Of a stretch of 64,000 bases of DNA, positions 1 to 11,135 are shown in pieces. Position 1 is the stretch's first letter. The number at the start of each line of letters is the position of its first letter. The notes beneath the pieces were generated by a model. The model did not search any database. It was not told where the DNA came from and saw nothing but the letters and a program-made list of their open reading frames with translations. The DNA lies in NCBI GenBank assembly GCA_946902985.2, contig OX336389.2:1289404792-1289468791 (forward strand), written 5' to 3'. Origin of the DNA: Meconema thalassinum. Lineage: Eukaryota > Arthropoda > Insecta > Orthoptera > Tettigoniidae. The position numbers were made by a program, and so were the translations under genes.

Positions 1-1600
1 GGAATTTATTGTTTTCGTCCTTTTCACTTTTCTTCGTGATTCATCGTCGTATGTTTAGTTTTTAAAAACAGTTAAAAACTAGTGGTATCAACAAGAATAA
101 AAAAAATCAAGTACCGGTAGTTCCTTAAAATGGTATTGTTAATCCAGTTCGCCAACTTTTTAAATAACTGGACATGTTTTCAGATAATAGTTTGTACTGG
201 CCGTTATAGCAGATCATCACGTTTTTCCTCTTCTTCACAACCAATCATAAATACTTCACTTTGCTCTTATTAGAATCATGAAACACTTGTAACCTACGAA
301 GTGATAAACTCGTAGCGTGAGTCCATGGTTTTAGTAAACATTTGTTTTAGCAATAAAAATATTTCGCTTGATTATTACTAAGCACAAAGTGAAATAGATA
401 AAAACAAACCATATCACGCACCTCTTACTACCGGTATTCGCATTCTCAAGTGGCGGTGCTGTCCCGTGCCTGAAACTAGAGGAATGATGATAAATGAACG
501 TACACAAATCACTGCTTTTAATGTGTAATTGAGCATTATGCTCAAGCTTTTCTCTGTTTACGAAAATTATATCAATAAAAAGAAAACTAACAGATATTGT
601 ACAATTCTGTCGAGTTTCCTAAAATTAACAAGTGACATTTCGCCCTATTCTCTTCCTAAAATATGTAAGACATAACAAAGAAATGAGGTCGAGTGCATCA
701 TGTCACTCGACCGATTTCGAAGAAATACGCAGATTGCCGTTTTACATAGGATGATTACTTTTTTTTCCAGACCAGTGAGTATTCCTTTGTACATGTGACG
801 TAAAAAATATACTGTCTAACCAACCTAGTACAAATACTTATGAGGTTTTAAAAGTGTGATTGTTAAGGCTACCCTTAAAGAGGGGAAATTAGCCTTCTTA
901 TATTCAATAACGGCCATTGTTGTTAATGTTGTTGCTTTATTTGTGAACTGCTTTAAGCTTTTCTTTTGTACTTGACTGTGAATGAAATTTATCTAATAAC
1001 CTGTGTGGTGTCAGTAGGTGAGTGTGTATACGTTATATTATTTTTGAGTACCGTAGCTTTGAGATGAGTGCCCTGGTACATAAAACATGGTACCAACGTG
1101 GCATACCCCTGAAGGTAGTGTTGAAATTATCACACGCAGGATGGCTGCTGTCAGCGTCGGCAATCAAATTTTGAATATTCAGATAACCAGTCCTCATCGT
1201 GGAGCGTAAATTGAGGTACTCAGCTACAAAGATGGGCTTAAGGTCAAAATAATACGTTGTGTCCTTTCTTACAATGCATGCCACGTATGGATTTACGTCA
1301 ATTCCGGAGATATTTTGGCCAAAATGAAGATCCATGGTGTTCAGGTCTTCCAGATTGTTGATAGAAGCATGGAAAAGAAAAGCGCTACTCACGCAGCTGT
1401 ATAACTTAAAACGTACATTTTTATAGCCTTCATTTATACGTTTCTTTTTTTTAATACTATTTCCCAGAATTGTCAGGCTAAGGCACAGACTAGGCCTAAA
1501 TATGCAAGTTATGATTTTTATGGTTACTGATGATCGGATATATTTTGAATTTGTTGAAGTGCCGTACCCATTTCAAATTGCTGGTTGTTACGATTACGCA
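1..1600. other. Unassigned AT-rich DNA
   Basis: I see no recognisable gene or repeat here. A 119-codon open frame on the minus strand (1033-1392) has mixed composition, resembles no family I know and has no supporting context, so I do not call it a gene. The segment ends where the inverted-repeat element described next begins. Confidence 0.5.
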
Positions 1601-1641
1601 TTAATAGCCCAGGCATTTAAGTCAAAATGTCGCCTGAACCT

Positions 1642-1948
1642 CAAAAAAATGTTATAAAGCTAATTTTTTCATAATCCATTAATTCGACCCTAGAGAACAA
1701 CATATCAAAATACTCGGCCGTACATGTGCCGGCTTCCTTGATTTCCTGGCCTGGAAACCTGGAATTCCAGGAATTTTTCATCGCTGTACTGGAACGCCCG
1801 TACAAACCGAACGACTCGGCCTAGGTAGACAAAAGTGGTGTCAAATGAAAGAGAAAAGCATGCAGACTCCATATATAAGGCTTTAGGCAATATTTTTCTC
1901 GTTTCGGTGTAGATTGTAACCAAAGATACGCGCGAAATTCAAAATTTT
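1642..1948 (-). repeat. Left long inverted arm
   Basis: This is the reverse complement of 4199-4510 with scattered substitutions. It contains the palindromic-looking core CCTGGAATTCCAGG. When read on the minus strand, both arms keep a partly open frame of similar sequence, which reflects shared descent rather than coding. Confidence 0.8.
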
Positions 1949-2129
1949 TGTAAGTTTGAATTCATTTGCACGTTTATTAGAGACTAATACGGCAGCTCAT
2001 GTAAAAATGCACCTGTAATAAGAAAGAGCATCCTTTTAGCTTTACAGATGTGGTCTTATTTTTGTTTTACGTCTAATAATTCAGCAGTTACAGACGAAAC
2101 AAATTTAACCCGAAGGTAAGTTGGTATTA

Positions 2130-2290
2130 GCGGATGGGAGTAAACACCAAACAACTCTACGTAGGTTAACAAAAAAGGTATCAAATGAACGATAAAACCA
2201 TGCAGATTTCATAAATAGTACTATAAGCAATGTTTTCCTGCTTTCGGGGTACATTGTAACAAAAAACAATGGTAAAGTTTTAATTTTTAG
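2130..2290 (-). repeat. Diverged internal repeat related to the inverted arms
   Basis: On the minus strand this stretch resembles the inner half of the left arm, including the segments with serine-phenylalanine-aspartate-threonine and valine-asparagine/tyrosine-leucine when translated. It looks like an older tandem copy of the arm lying just upstream of the nuclease-like gene, so the left end carries two arm units and the right end one. Confidence 0.5.
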
Positions 2291-2298
2291 ATTAGAAT

Positions 2299-3824
2299 TT
2301 GTTTGCATGTTTAGCAGACGGTACTGTGACGATCAGAAATGAAGTAACGCCCGTAAACTCGAGTCAGCTATTTATGAGAATAGTGTGTGTTTTAAAAAAC
2401 GAAACTGAAAAAGCGGAGTACTTTCATTATGAGCTGGCGCCAACTCCACCCTCTCTTTTTGACGGATATTCAATGCGCAAAACGGACAAGTCAGCGTTTG
2501 CGTCTCTCTTTAAGCACTCAGAAATTGGCGATCAACTTTGTCCAGAGACCACGTATGTCATTGACGAAGGCTATCTCATGTACGCTGTTAATTGGCCTCG
2601 ACTGGCAACATACGGAGAAATTCGCGACCTTTACGTCAGACACGTTATGACTCGATACCCATCTGCAGTTGTTGTTTTCGAAGGATACAATGGCCAGCCA
2701 ACTACGAAAGAAGCAGAGCAAAGGCGACGCGCTGTAAGAAGGACCAGTTTTGATATCGACATTACCGAACATTCGACATCGAGAGCATCACATGCGGACT
2801 TTCTGACGAATAGGAGACACAAATCTCGACTTATTGATGTACTTGTTTAAAGATTTGAAGCTGTAAAAGTTCGAGTATACCAGGCAACTGGGGACGCCGA
2901 TCCTCTCATCGTGCACACTGCTGTGGACATAGAGAGCTTGGGGAAGTCTGTAGTTGTAGTCGGCAACGATACCGATCTTCTGGTAATGCTGATTGCTAGG
3001 CGTCAGACGGGAGTTGTGTTCATGCTGCACCCAGGGACTTCCAAGTGCCCCGGAAAGCTATACGATATTGGTGCTATTCAAGATGAAATAGGTGACATGA
3101 AGAACTGCGTGCTGTACTCCCATGCTGTCTCAGGTGGTGATAAAACATCTGCAATCTACCGGAAGGGGAAGAAGAAGGCATACAAATTGCTTCAAAAAAG
3201 TGTGGATATTTGGGAAGAAATTGTCAAAACATAAACTAATCCATCTGCGAGTCGCGAAGAAGTTTGCACTGTTGGAGGAAAGTTCATAAGGGCACTGTAT
3301 TCTGGAGGAAATGAATTGGTGAATATCGATTATCTTCGGCATCGTCTGTACCAGGTGACCACTGCGCGCCAAGCTCTGACATCTCAGTTTGAACTTGCGA
3401 CTCTTCCTCCTACAAGGGAAGCTCTACGGCAGCACTCAATGCGGACTTACTTGCAGGTAACTTTCATTGTTTTCCTTTACACTACACGTATACAATATTT
3501 TTCTAGTATTTCTCAGGAGAGTTAAATATGTTGAGTTTGATTTTAGGTTCAAGAATGGCTGGGAAGAAACCTCAATCCAACAGTGTGGGGCAAGCCATTG
3601 ACAACTCTCTTTTGCCCGTGTCCACAACCTTCCACCAGCTCCTGAATCTCTTCTCCTCCTAATTGCCTGCGATTGCAAGACGGACTGTGGAGTGCGTTGT
3701 GGATGTAGACGATCCGGCCAAGAATGCTCATAAATGTGCTCTCAATGTCACGGACAAAATTGTGATAACGCAGTACATAGTTATGAAACAGATCAGAATG
3801 TAGATACACCCAATGTCACTTAAA
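2299..3824 (+). pseudogene. Decayed PIN/XPG-like nuclease with Cys-rich tail, one intron
   Basis: One reading frame runs from 2299 to 3456, broken only by TAA codons at 2848 and 3232. Landmarks in order are FHYELAPTPPSLFD, YVIDEGYLMYAVNWPR, VVVFEGY, GDADPLIV and VVGNDTDLLVMLIARR, followed by HAVSGGDKTSAIYRKGKKKA. This matches a family of uncharacterised invertebrate proteins that I remember as having SGCDTTS and GKGKK in that last block. Its acidic residues (DEG, GDAD, DTD) fit a FEN1/XPG-type PIN fold. An intron with GT and AG ends spans 3457-3546 and keeps the frame. Exon 2 starts VQEWLGRNLNPTVWG, then has about two frameshifts and a stop at 3731. It ends in a C-x-C, C-x3-C cysteine cluster typical of the family tail. 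AATAAA lies at 3914. Function is unknown. The intron argues against a retrocopy, and its place between inverted arms suggests mobility. Confidence 0.7.
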
Positions 3825-4198
3825 CTACCAGTTTCCTGTATTACACCTTTTCATCCAATGCCTTTTTCCTATGATTTCGAAGGCTTAACTCATACTTAAT
3901 TATTATGTGTGTAAATAAAAATCTCATGTGTTGCTTCCGTAGAAAAAAAAATATTAGCTCAACCTTTACTTTCCAGTTGCTAACCGAATAGGCTAAACCC
4001 CCGACGACACAACGCAATCCTGCACTGTCAACTACTACACATTTAATTTTCGCTATAACTTTTCAATATTAAACGTAAAGCAAACATGACAGATGGTCTG
4101 AAAATCTAAAAATGTGTTCTTTGTTATATCACGCATGATATTTTGGTATATACTTCATTTTCAGTCGTTGCTGTACCTGCAACAAAAATCAAAACTAA

Positions 4199-4510
4199 AA
4201 AATTTTGAATTTCGCGCGTTTTTTTGTTTTGTTACAATCTTCCCCGAAAGGAGAAAAACATATCCTAAAGTCTTATATTTGGAGCCTGCATGCTTTTTTC
4301 TTTCATTTGATACTACTTTTGTCTACCTAGTCCGAGTCGTTCGTTTTTACGGACGTTCCAGGACGGCGATGAAGAATTCCTGGAATTCCAGGTTTCCAGG
4401 CCTGGAAATCAAGGAAGCCGGCACATGTACGCCCGAGTATTTTGATATGTTGTTCCCTAGGGTCGAATTAATGGGTTCTGAAAAATAATAGCTTTATAAC
4501 ATTTTTTTGG
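4199..4510 (+). repeat. Right long inverted arm
   Basis: Reverse-complement partner of 1642-1948. The match starts at AAAATTTTGAATTTCGCGCG and ends at the ACATTTTTTTG run. See the enclosing element for the tips. Confidence 0.8.
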
Positions 4511-4539
4511 ACCTAAAAACCTTATGTTCCTGGGCTATA

Positions 4540-5130
4540 AGTCGAGCTTAATCTTGATTGTGTGAAGCTACTCCGCTCATAAGTACCGGTAGATGTTGTG
4601 CATCCAAAATTGCCTGCCTTGCAAGTGGGGTCCATTGGAATCATATACTGTACAACATTACGACGTGTATCACCACTGAGTTCACCATTTTGTCTCAACT
4701 GACCTGCCGTCTATATTCGATTGAGAGTGCGAAACTTTGAAGCTTTGATAACGGCACAAATATGGCAGGACAATTTAACTATTATAAATAACTTCGATTG
4801 TAGAATTTATAACACTACAGGTTAAGACTCTACAACAACAATGGTAGATTGCTGTTAATTCGTGGCAATAATCGGTTTGTTCTCAAGAAATGAGCCACCG
4901 ACTATTGCACATCTTATTAAAAACAAAAATGTACAGCATTTCGCGGCACGAATAACGATCGCGGGAAGGTAATCCGGCATAAAAAATGGGGAGAGTATAA
5001 TAGAGTCAGGCCCATAATTAGGGCTCCTGATGCCTCTGGGAAACAAAAGAACAAACAACTTTGCTGCCCCCGACTTGGAAAATGTAGTTTCCTTAACATA
5101 TGGGACTGTTTCTTCATCTCTGTGTGTATT
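4540..5130. other. Unassigned DNA between elements
   Basis: I see nothing I can name. The minus strand of 4550-4740 reads open for a while with one or more stops and could be a coding relic, but I do not recognise it. Confidence 0.4.
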
Positions 5131-5710
5131 TAACTATGCGTGGCACTCTATGGAAGTGAAACTTGGACTGTTGGAGCAACAGAAAAGAGTATAATTGAAG
5201 AGTTTGAAATGTGGTGTTACATGAGAATGATGAAGATCAGAAGGGTAGATAGGGTTACAAATGAAAAGGTATTTAGACGAGTGGGAGAGGAGAGAAGTTT
5301 CTGGCGACTGCTAATGAAGAGAAGAGATAGATTGGTAGGACACATACTAAGACACCCAGGAATAGCAAGGTTAGTTATGGAAGGAAGGGTCGAGGTTAAG
5401 AAAGAAGGAAAGAAGATTGTAGTTTAACGTGACCGTTAATCTCGAGATCATAAGCCACGGGACATGGCATTTCACTTTGAAAATCTCACATGCATTGACC
5501 GGGAATCGAACCTGGTCTGCCGTGGTGAGAGGCCAACAGCTTGACCGCTTCGCCACCACTGTAGGGGTAGACCAAGGTTAGAATATGTTAAACAGAGTGT
5601 GTCGGATGTAGGGTGTGGTAGCTATGTAGAGATGAAACAATTAGCTCAGGACAGGGAAGCATGGAAAGCTGCATCAAACCAGTCAAAAGACTGAAGAACA
5701 ACAACAAATA
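5131..5710 (+). mobile_element. 5'-truncated LINE 3' end, interrupted by a SINE
   Basis: The translated sequence starting LYGSETWTVGATEKS matches residues about 795-878 of the 925-residue LINE protein at 56919-59696. After the SINE at 5423-5557 the match resumes at ACTGTAGGGGTAGACC and covers residues about 881-925, then the same short 3' trailer and an ACA-rich tail. The copy therefore keeps only the last ~130 codons of the reverse-transcriptase protein, on the opposite strand from the long copy. It is a dead fragment of the same family, older than the SINE inside it. Confidence 0.85.
5423..5557 (-). mobile_element. tRNA-derived SINE inserted in LINE fragment
   Basis: The minus strand starts with a tRNA-like head: an A-box-like TGGCGAAGCGGTCAAGC and a B-box-like GGTTCGATTCC. 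A body follows that is nearly the same as in the SINE at 54287-54477, including the ATGCCATGTCC segment. It splits the LINE match between residues ~878 and ~881. A purine-rich stretch at 5396-5422 separates it from the left LINE part, so the target duplication is not resolved. Confidence 0.75.
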
Positions 5711-5819
5711 GAAAAAAGACTTAATACAAAGAATTTACATTAAATTTTAACAGATATCATATGCAACCAATGGCTAAAACACCAATTATTTAAATAACAA
5801 GTTTAGGATTTCCTCATTA

Positions 5820-6275
5820 GTACCCGGCCAAAGTCGTCGGATTTTTTAGAGCGTTAAAATCCCTCAGTATGCTTTCCTTCGGAGGGGAAGTAAAGCCGGC
5901 GGGCCCATGTCATAGATTTATGGCATGCAAAAGAACCTTCCACTAACTATAATTGTGTGAATCTAAATTTCTAGGTTGGATTTGATTAAAGCTCTATTAA
6001 GGTCTAACGTTCGGCGCCAGGTGCTGGTTGCGGTGGCATCTAGTAGCCAAGTTCACAGCTGGGCGTCGTTAACGGTAGCATTTTGTAACAAAAGTAGGAA
6101 CTACTTGAGATTGATCGTCTGCAGTCTTTACCTGAATTACAGGTAACACACACTAATACAGCCATCACAATTAACACTGGTTATCAGACAGATTCTACAC
6201 ACACCCAAAGTACACGTAGCTACATGACCGCGCTGTCGAAGCCCATAAACTGAGGAACCAACCAACCCACCAACC
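5820..6275 (+). mobile_element. Long tRNA-derived SINE, head truncated
   Basis: This matches the complete 514-bp SINE at 43537-44050 in the opposite orientation, from the CCCGGCCAAAGTC segment just after the B box through to the CTGAGGAACCAACCAACC tail. The tRNA-like head is missing here. Shared internal landmarks include the GGGAAGTAAAGCCGGC and GGTTATCAGACAGATTC segments. No target duplication was found. Confidence 0.75.
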
Positions 6276-6401
6276 AATTCATTAGTACAATTTCACATTC
6301 AAGTCAGATCAACAGCAAGAACACCAAGATGACTAAGACGATCCTTTCATTTATGTCCTTTAATAATCAAAATTGCCAAAGTATATTCTCTTGTTGGGGG
6401 T

Positions 6402-6869
6402 TTAATCTTTAATATGAAGGGTGTTCAAATGAAAAGGTACGAAACGATGCTGTGGGTACAATTTATTCGTTATTGAAAAGCAATCACCACAGGCCTGTGC
6501 ACAGATGTCCCATTGCTTCAATAGCCGCAGGATTGCCTGTTCCCAGAAGTCTTGTGCTTGTGACAGGAGCCAATCCTGTACGGTGTCCTTTAGTTCGTCG
6601 TCCGATTGGAAACATTTTCCCTTGAGATGTATTCTTAGAGGACCAAACAGATGGAAATCGCAGGGTGACAAGTTTGGGCTGTAGGACGGATGCTCAAGTT
6701 GCTCCTACTAGAACTTGGTCAATACACCTTGTGTGACGTTAGAGACGTGTGGGCGAGGGTTTATCATGGAGCAGAATCACTCCCTTCGTGAGCAGTCCAG
6801 GCCGTTTGTTCTTGATGGACTAGTGTAGGCTACAGAGTGTTGCACAATACACGCCACTCATAATGGTTC
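6402..6869 (-). pseudogene. mariner transposase relic (C-terminal half)
   Basis: On the minus strand, in one frame with stop codons, the translation reads GVYCATLCSLH, then IKNKRPGLLTKGVILLHDN, PRPHVSN, EHPSYSPNLSPCDFHLFGPL and a tail with WLLSQAQDFWEQAILRLLKQWD. These are the hallmark blocks of mariner transposases: HDNARPH, and YSPDLAPCDFHLF with the last catalytic aspartate. Stops interrupt the frame around 6705-6710 and near 6820. The N-terminal DNA-binding half is not visible. GGTGTTCAAATGAAAAGGTA at 6419 resembles a mariner terminal repeat and may mark the 3' end. A dead copy. Confidence 0.8.
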
Positions 6870-7022
6870 GTACGTGATATTTGACCTTCCGGTGGGCGCA
6901 ACTGATTTGACAAGCACACGACTTAATTCTTATCTCGTATCCGTTATTCGCGGGGGCGAAGCTACTTGCACCTTTCAGCATGACATTCAAGTCCATATCG
7001 GCCAGTTTGTCAATGACCCTCC

Positions 7023-10000
7023 TGGTGCATTCTTGGAATACACGGTATGAGAGAATATAATTTATAATGCTCTTTGCTTGTTCATTCCTTCCTCTTTATC
7101 GAACACCAACAGTGATCTTCTATTTTCTCTTTGGTGATCATGTCGCTTATATCTTTTGTGAGTCTGTTCTAGATATATATATCTTCCATGACCCACCTAG
7201 CGTCATCTAGCAGCGAATCTCTGAAGCTCCTCAATTCTTCCTGGTGCAAGAGGATTTACTTATCCATCTGGCCACCAGATTTTGCTACCATCGCCAGCTA
7301 TCTTCTCCATGAGCAAGAGAACTTCGTTTACTTTTTCACTCACCATGCTGTGCTAGTATCGCCTGTTATCAACTCTTTGAAGACCATCTCCTCAAGAGAA
7401 TTTCATTTCTTATGTTGGTTATGCTGATATGTATACCTTTTGTCTCCTACCCCCACTTCTTTCCCTTCCTTGGACCCTCCGCGCTTTTCTGAGCAGGTCT
7501 CACTTGTAAGTCGGCAGTTGACTCAGTCAGTTAAGGCTCAACTAGAGCCAGTCTCCTCAAACCAAGAGGCACTCTCTACTCTCTACGCCATGTTGGCACA
7601 TTAGGTATCCGTCAAAGGGAACTTCACCTTCGACATGCAACCAAGATAAGTACCTACATCAAGTTTTAACTTCATCTTCATTGGTTTTAACTTCTACATG
7701 CTTTAACGATATTTTATAGACAGCGTGAGATTACTTATTTGGGGCAAAAATCATTCTTCGCGGGATTTGCCATGTTGAGCTTTTGTCTGTCTAAGCCAAC
7801 CTTAATAGAAAGTAGCTTTTCTTAAGCTAATTAAATGAGAAATCTTCTCACCACGTGGGATATTATCTAATACCCGCTGTCTATAAATCACCAAGCTAAT
7901 TCCTCCGCTGGATTAACTTTGGCCCCATTCTTCTATTAGGACTGTTCTGGAACCTTCCAGATCCTGTACTTTATCTACAAGTCTTGCCGTCATGTATTTT
8001 TCACTCACTTGTGGGAATACTATTTAAAATGAGGAATCTTCATTATAAATTACTGCAATAGCGAATTTTCTTCCACCGCTGGAATGTTCTATGGCGCATT
8101 TAATTGTAATTCACAAACTTCTCCAGAAATAGACTCTCGCCTACCTAGTGCAACCAGTTATTTTCATCATTGCAATAACTTTCTTTCCCATAAACTTTCG
8201 TGTTACTAAAGTGAACTTTTCATCTATTCAACAAACTATAGTAAGAAACAGTGCTTTCAGTATTTCTTCCGCGTCGCGATCGTCCGTTTACATTAAATAA
8301 GGCCATGAACATTTATCCTCAATCCCAATTGATCTTTCCTAAACCTTCTACTAACAAACTATATTAATAAAATTATAAATCTGGATCATTTCCAATAAGG
8401 TGTCACTCTAGCGAAGTGCCCTTCCATCTTGCTTGTTTATCATTACTTAATTTCTGTATAACTACGTGTTTTATACACGGTTCAAACTTACATTGTTTCT
8501 ACCTTATAATCAGGGAAAACAATTCTTTCAACTCTTGAGTGAGTTATTTCTAGGTCTCACGAAATGGAAACTGCCCCATTTGGCTCGTGATTCCTATTTA
8601 AACATAGGAGGTCGAGAACCTTCCTTCTGATTTTCTCCTCAGGTTTCACAGTAAGTGACCTGCCCTTATTTGTATATTAACCAAAAGTAATTCAGCTTAA
8701 ATATAAGAAGTTGTAGGAACTTCTATCTTATTCTTCATGTTTTTCTTATTGTTATTATCGAAGTTGTATTTTTTTCTAAAATAGTTACCTGGAAATTTCT
8801 TAAAGTACACTCCTTGTACTTAATTTAATGTTTAAACTTTAATCACTTCATTTGTCTTTTTTTAAATCTTACAAAGATTTTAGTACATATATAAGGTTTG
8901 AAACCTAAAGAATTGTTAATTGCCTGGAGCAAACTTTAAATGTTAGGAGGTCTGCGACCCCAAATTGTTACTAAGAATTTAAACTATATACTTGTCAAAT
9001 TTATTAGACTCTTTTGCCTTGTTAAATAAATTAAATATTTGTTTTTGGATTTATCATTTCGCAAATACAACGGTTAGGCAAGATCCTGTCTTCCTTGGCT
9101 CTGTCTACTCAATGCCATTAAATCTATTGATAGGGCTTTCACCACTCGTTGCATTTGAGCAAGAACTCTTAGTGGTAATCTCGTCAAAGTTTCTCTTAGC
9201 TTTAATAGCTAATTCTAACTGGCCAGTAAGGCAAGTAAAGCTCGCTACGCCAGCTACCTGCTTGTGGAGATTCTCTCCGAAAACTTATGGTTGGTTTTCC
9301 AAAAGATAAGTGTTTCTCTTTGTCTAAACTTTTAGCCGGCTCCTTGCTGAGTAAAAGCTTAGCCATTTCCAAATGCAACCATTGGTCCACTTACCAAAAT
9401 TACTCCCCCAGGTATAATCTTTTATCATTATCCTTCTTGGAAGCACTTGGTCGCTTTTTCAGGAACTCTATAACTTCGAAAACTGGAAATACCAAACTTG
9501 ATTCAAATTATTGGCATCCTTCGAATTACTTTGCAAAAACAAATTTCTTTGAACAGACATACGAGTCGTCTAGTATCAAAACCGGCCAAGTCACTGAAGG
9601 CATATTTTTCAGTATGGATGAAAAACCTCTAGAGACAAAGCAATGGTGGTCACAAAAGATTTTATTGCATAGTTATATCCATAATGGTTTAATATTTAAG
9701 TTCTGCTATTTTGAGAAATCTGATTCATAATTAACCCATCTTTTTTGCTAATATTAATTTTGACTTGGCCGTTTTTGTTGCAATTTTGTATAATTTTAGT
9801 CTTTTCTTGTAAAACTTTTCTTTCTAAATTCCAAACTCCAGTGAAAAAAGGCAATTAAATTAAAATAAATTGACATTGTAATTACCTGTCTTTATTGCAA
9901 TAAAAACGAAAGCATTCTGCTTAAATTGGATAGTAATATATGAAGATGAACATCAGAAAGCTGAGGAGAATACAAGATAGGTATTATATCAATAAAAGTT

Positions 10001-10869
10001 AGTAGTTCAATTAGATCTTAAACACAGTAAAAGAAAATGTGTCACTTATTAAAATAGGAACAATATACACGTTACACTACACAATAATGACAAAATACGA
10101 GCACACAGAATATACGATTGCTTTTGCGCCGGTGCGGTAAGAAGCCCGCGAATACGGAAGTCAGTGTTGCAAGCGAACAAAATACAAATTATTATGACTT
10201 CGAAGAGTATACAATATAAGCAACAATGTTGCCTACTGATATTATCACATTCTTGCATAATCTAACAACACAAGATTCCAAACAATAATGCTGCGACATG
10301 AAGATTGCTACTCGTTCTTTGACATGGCCGGTTTTGAAAGCACTGCCTGCATGACTTGGCCCATTTTGTTGCACGACCAAGAATTCAGTGCTCTGTAACA
10401 TGAAGACATGGACGATTTTGAAGCATATTCTTGTTTCGCCTGATAGTGCCATACTTCTACTTCAAATTGATAACCTTAACTCATTTTCGTAAATTTTGTG
10501 ACTTGGCCGGTTTTGATACTAGACGTTTTTACAATAAATCTGTTACTCTCAGTCTTGCCAGACCATCACCCTTCCCCATAGTAGTCTTATGCATGCTTGG
10601 GAGGAAATACACTAAAGCCTTTCTCTGGCAAACCGCCCAAGTCTTAGCTGCGGTTCCCTTCAGCTTCGACCAAGTCCTTACCCACTTTAGGTATCAGAGA
10701 GCGGATTTGCGGTGGCAACCGCCTCTAAGTGCATTTAAGGTTAAATTTATAATTTTTGTGGGACTCTCATCCTATTTTTCTATCCTTTTTCTCCAGTCCG
10801 AAACCCACCTCCTTTTTTTAATCATCTTCCCTTGGTGGTTAGGTTATTCCTCAGCCAATAATCTACCCA
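7023..10869 (+). repeat. 5' LTR of BEL element (contains a 970-bp insertion)
   Basis: Without the insertion at 9563-10532 the repeat is 2877 bp against 2876 bp for the 3' copy. This is very long for an LTR. Short open frames occur in it (for example 7188-7427 and 8992-9309) and recur in the 3' copy, but they show no domain. I regard them as chance. Confidence 0.9.
9563..10532. mobile_element. 970-bp DNA element with ~28-bp inverted ends inside the 5' LTR
   Basis: The 3' LTR lacks this segment, so the insertion is defined by comparison. The ends carry a perfect inverted repeat (9567-9594 against 10498-10525) with the core AAACCGGCCAAGTCA. TAC flanks both sides (9560-9562 and 10530-10532), consistent with a 3-bp target duplication. 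Variants of the end motif GACTTGGCCGGTTTTG recur inside at about 9762, 10320, 10351 and 10409, as expected for transposase-binding sites. There is no convincing gene in it; it is non-autonomous. The superfamily is uncertain. Confidence 0.85.
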
Positions 10870-10874
10870 AAATT

Positions 10875-10892
10875 TGGTACCAGAAACCCGGG
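10875..10892 (+). promoter_or_regulatory. Putative primer-binding site
   Basis: TGGTACCAGAAACCCGGG begins five bases after the 5' LTR. Its TGG would pair with the CCA end of a tRNA, the usual position and start of a primer-binding site. I cannot name the tRNA. Confidence 0.5.
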
Positions 10893-11135
10893 AGAGTCCA
10901 TCTTCTATTCTTATTCTTTTTAAAAGTGTCATTTGACAATACCTTGCAAATTATTAATATCTGCTTTGAATCTTTCAGCTATAACCACATCGTGCAAAGC
11001 CTGTGAAGGGGAAAGAGGCCGCTCCTGTCTCCTTTGGTGTGTCCCGTTCTTTCTACTTATTTGCTGCTGCCAGCTTGACAGCATTTCCAAGGTTCCACAG
11101 TTCTGTAAGTTGTATTTCAATTTATTTTCTTTGTC

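Larger units (their letters stand above)
1604..4538 (+). mobile_element. Candidate DNA transposon with long inverted arms around a nuclease-like gene
   Basis: Two inverted arms of about 300 bp (1642-1948 and 4199-4510), similar at roughly nine positions in ten by eye, enclose a decayed gene for a PIN/XPG-like nuclease. Outside the arms similarity drops, but a matching tip returns at both ends: ATAGCCCAGG at 1604-1613 and its reverse complement at 4529-4538. TTAA directly precedes the left tip, while the right side reads TATAAG, so a TTAA target duplication is possible but not proven. The structure is that of a DNA transposon or a captured gene. I do not recognise the superfamily. The alternative is an accidental inverted duplication around an unrelated gene relic. 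Confidence 0.6.

Noticed and set aside
1033..1392. 119-codon minus-strand frame
   Set aside because: No recognisable motif, no neighbouring exons or element ends; length is within chance for this composition.
5011..5026. CCCATAATTAGGGCTC, identical to the target duplication plus tip of the hAT element at 18156-18171
   Set aside because: The match stops after 16 bases, no second end is found near 5 kb, and the following sequence lacks the GGATTTTTAGG tip. Possibly chance or a tiny remnant.
7188..9730. Open frames in the BEL LTR, repeated at 15076-17844
   Set aside because: Their conservation between LTRs follows from LTR identity; no domain, and one is extended only by crossing into the nested DNA element.
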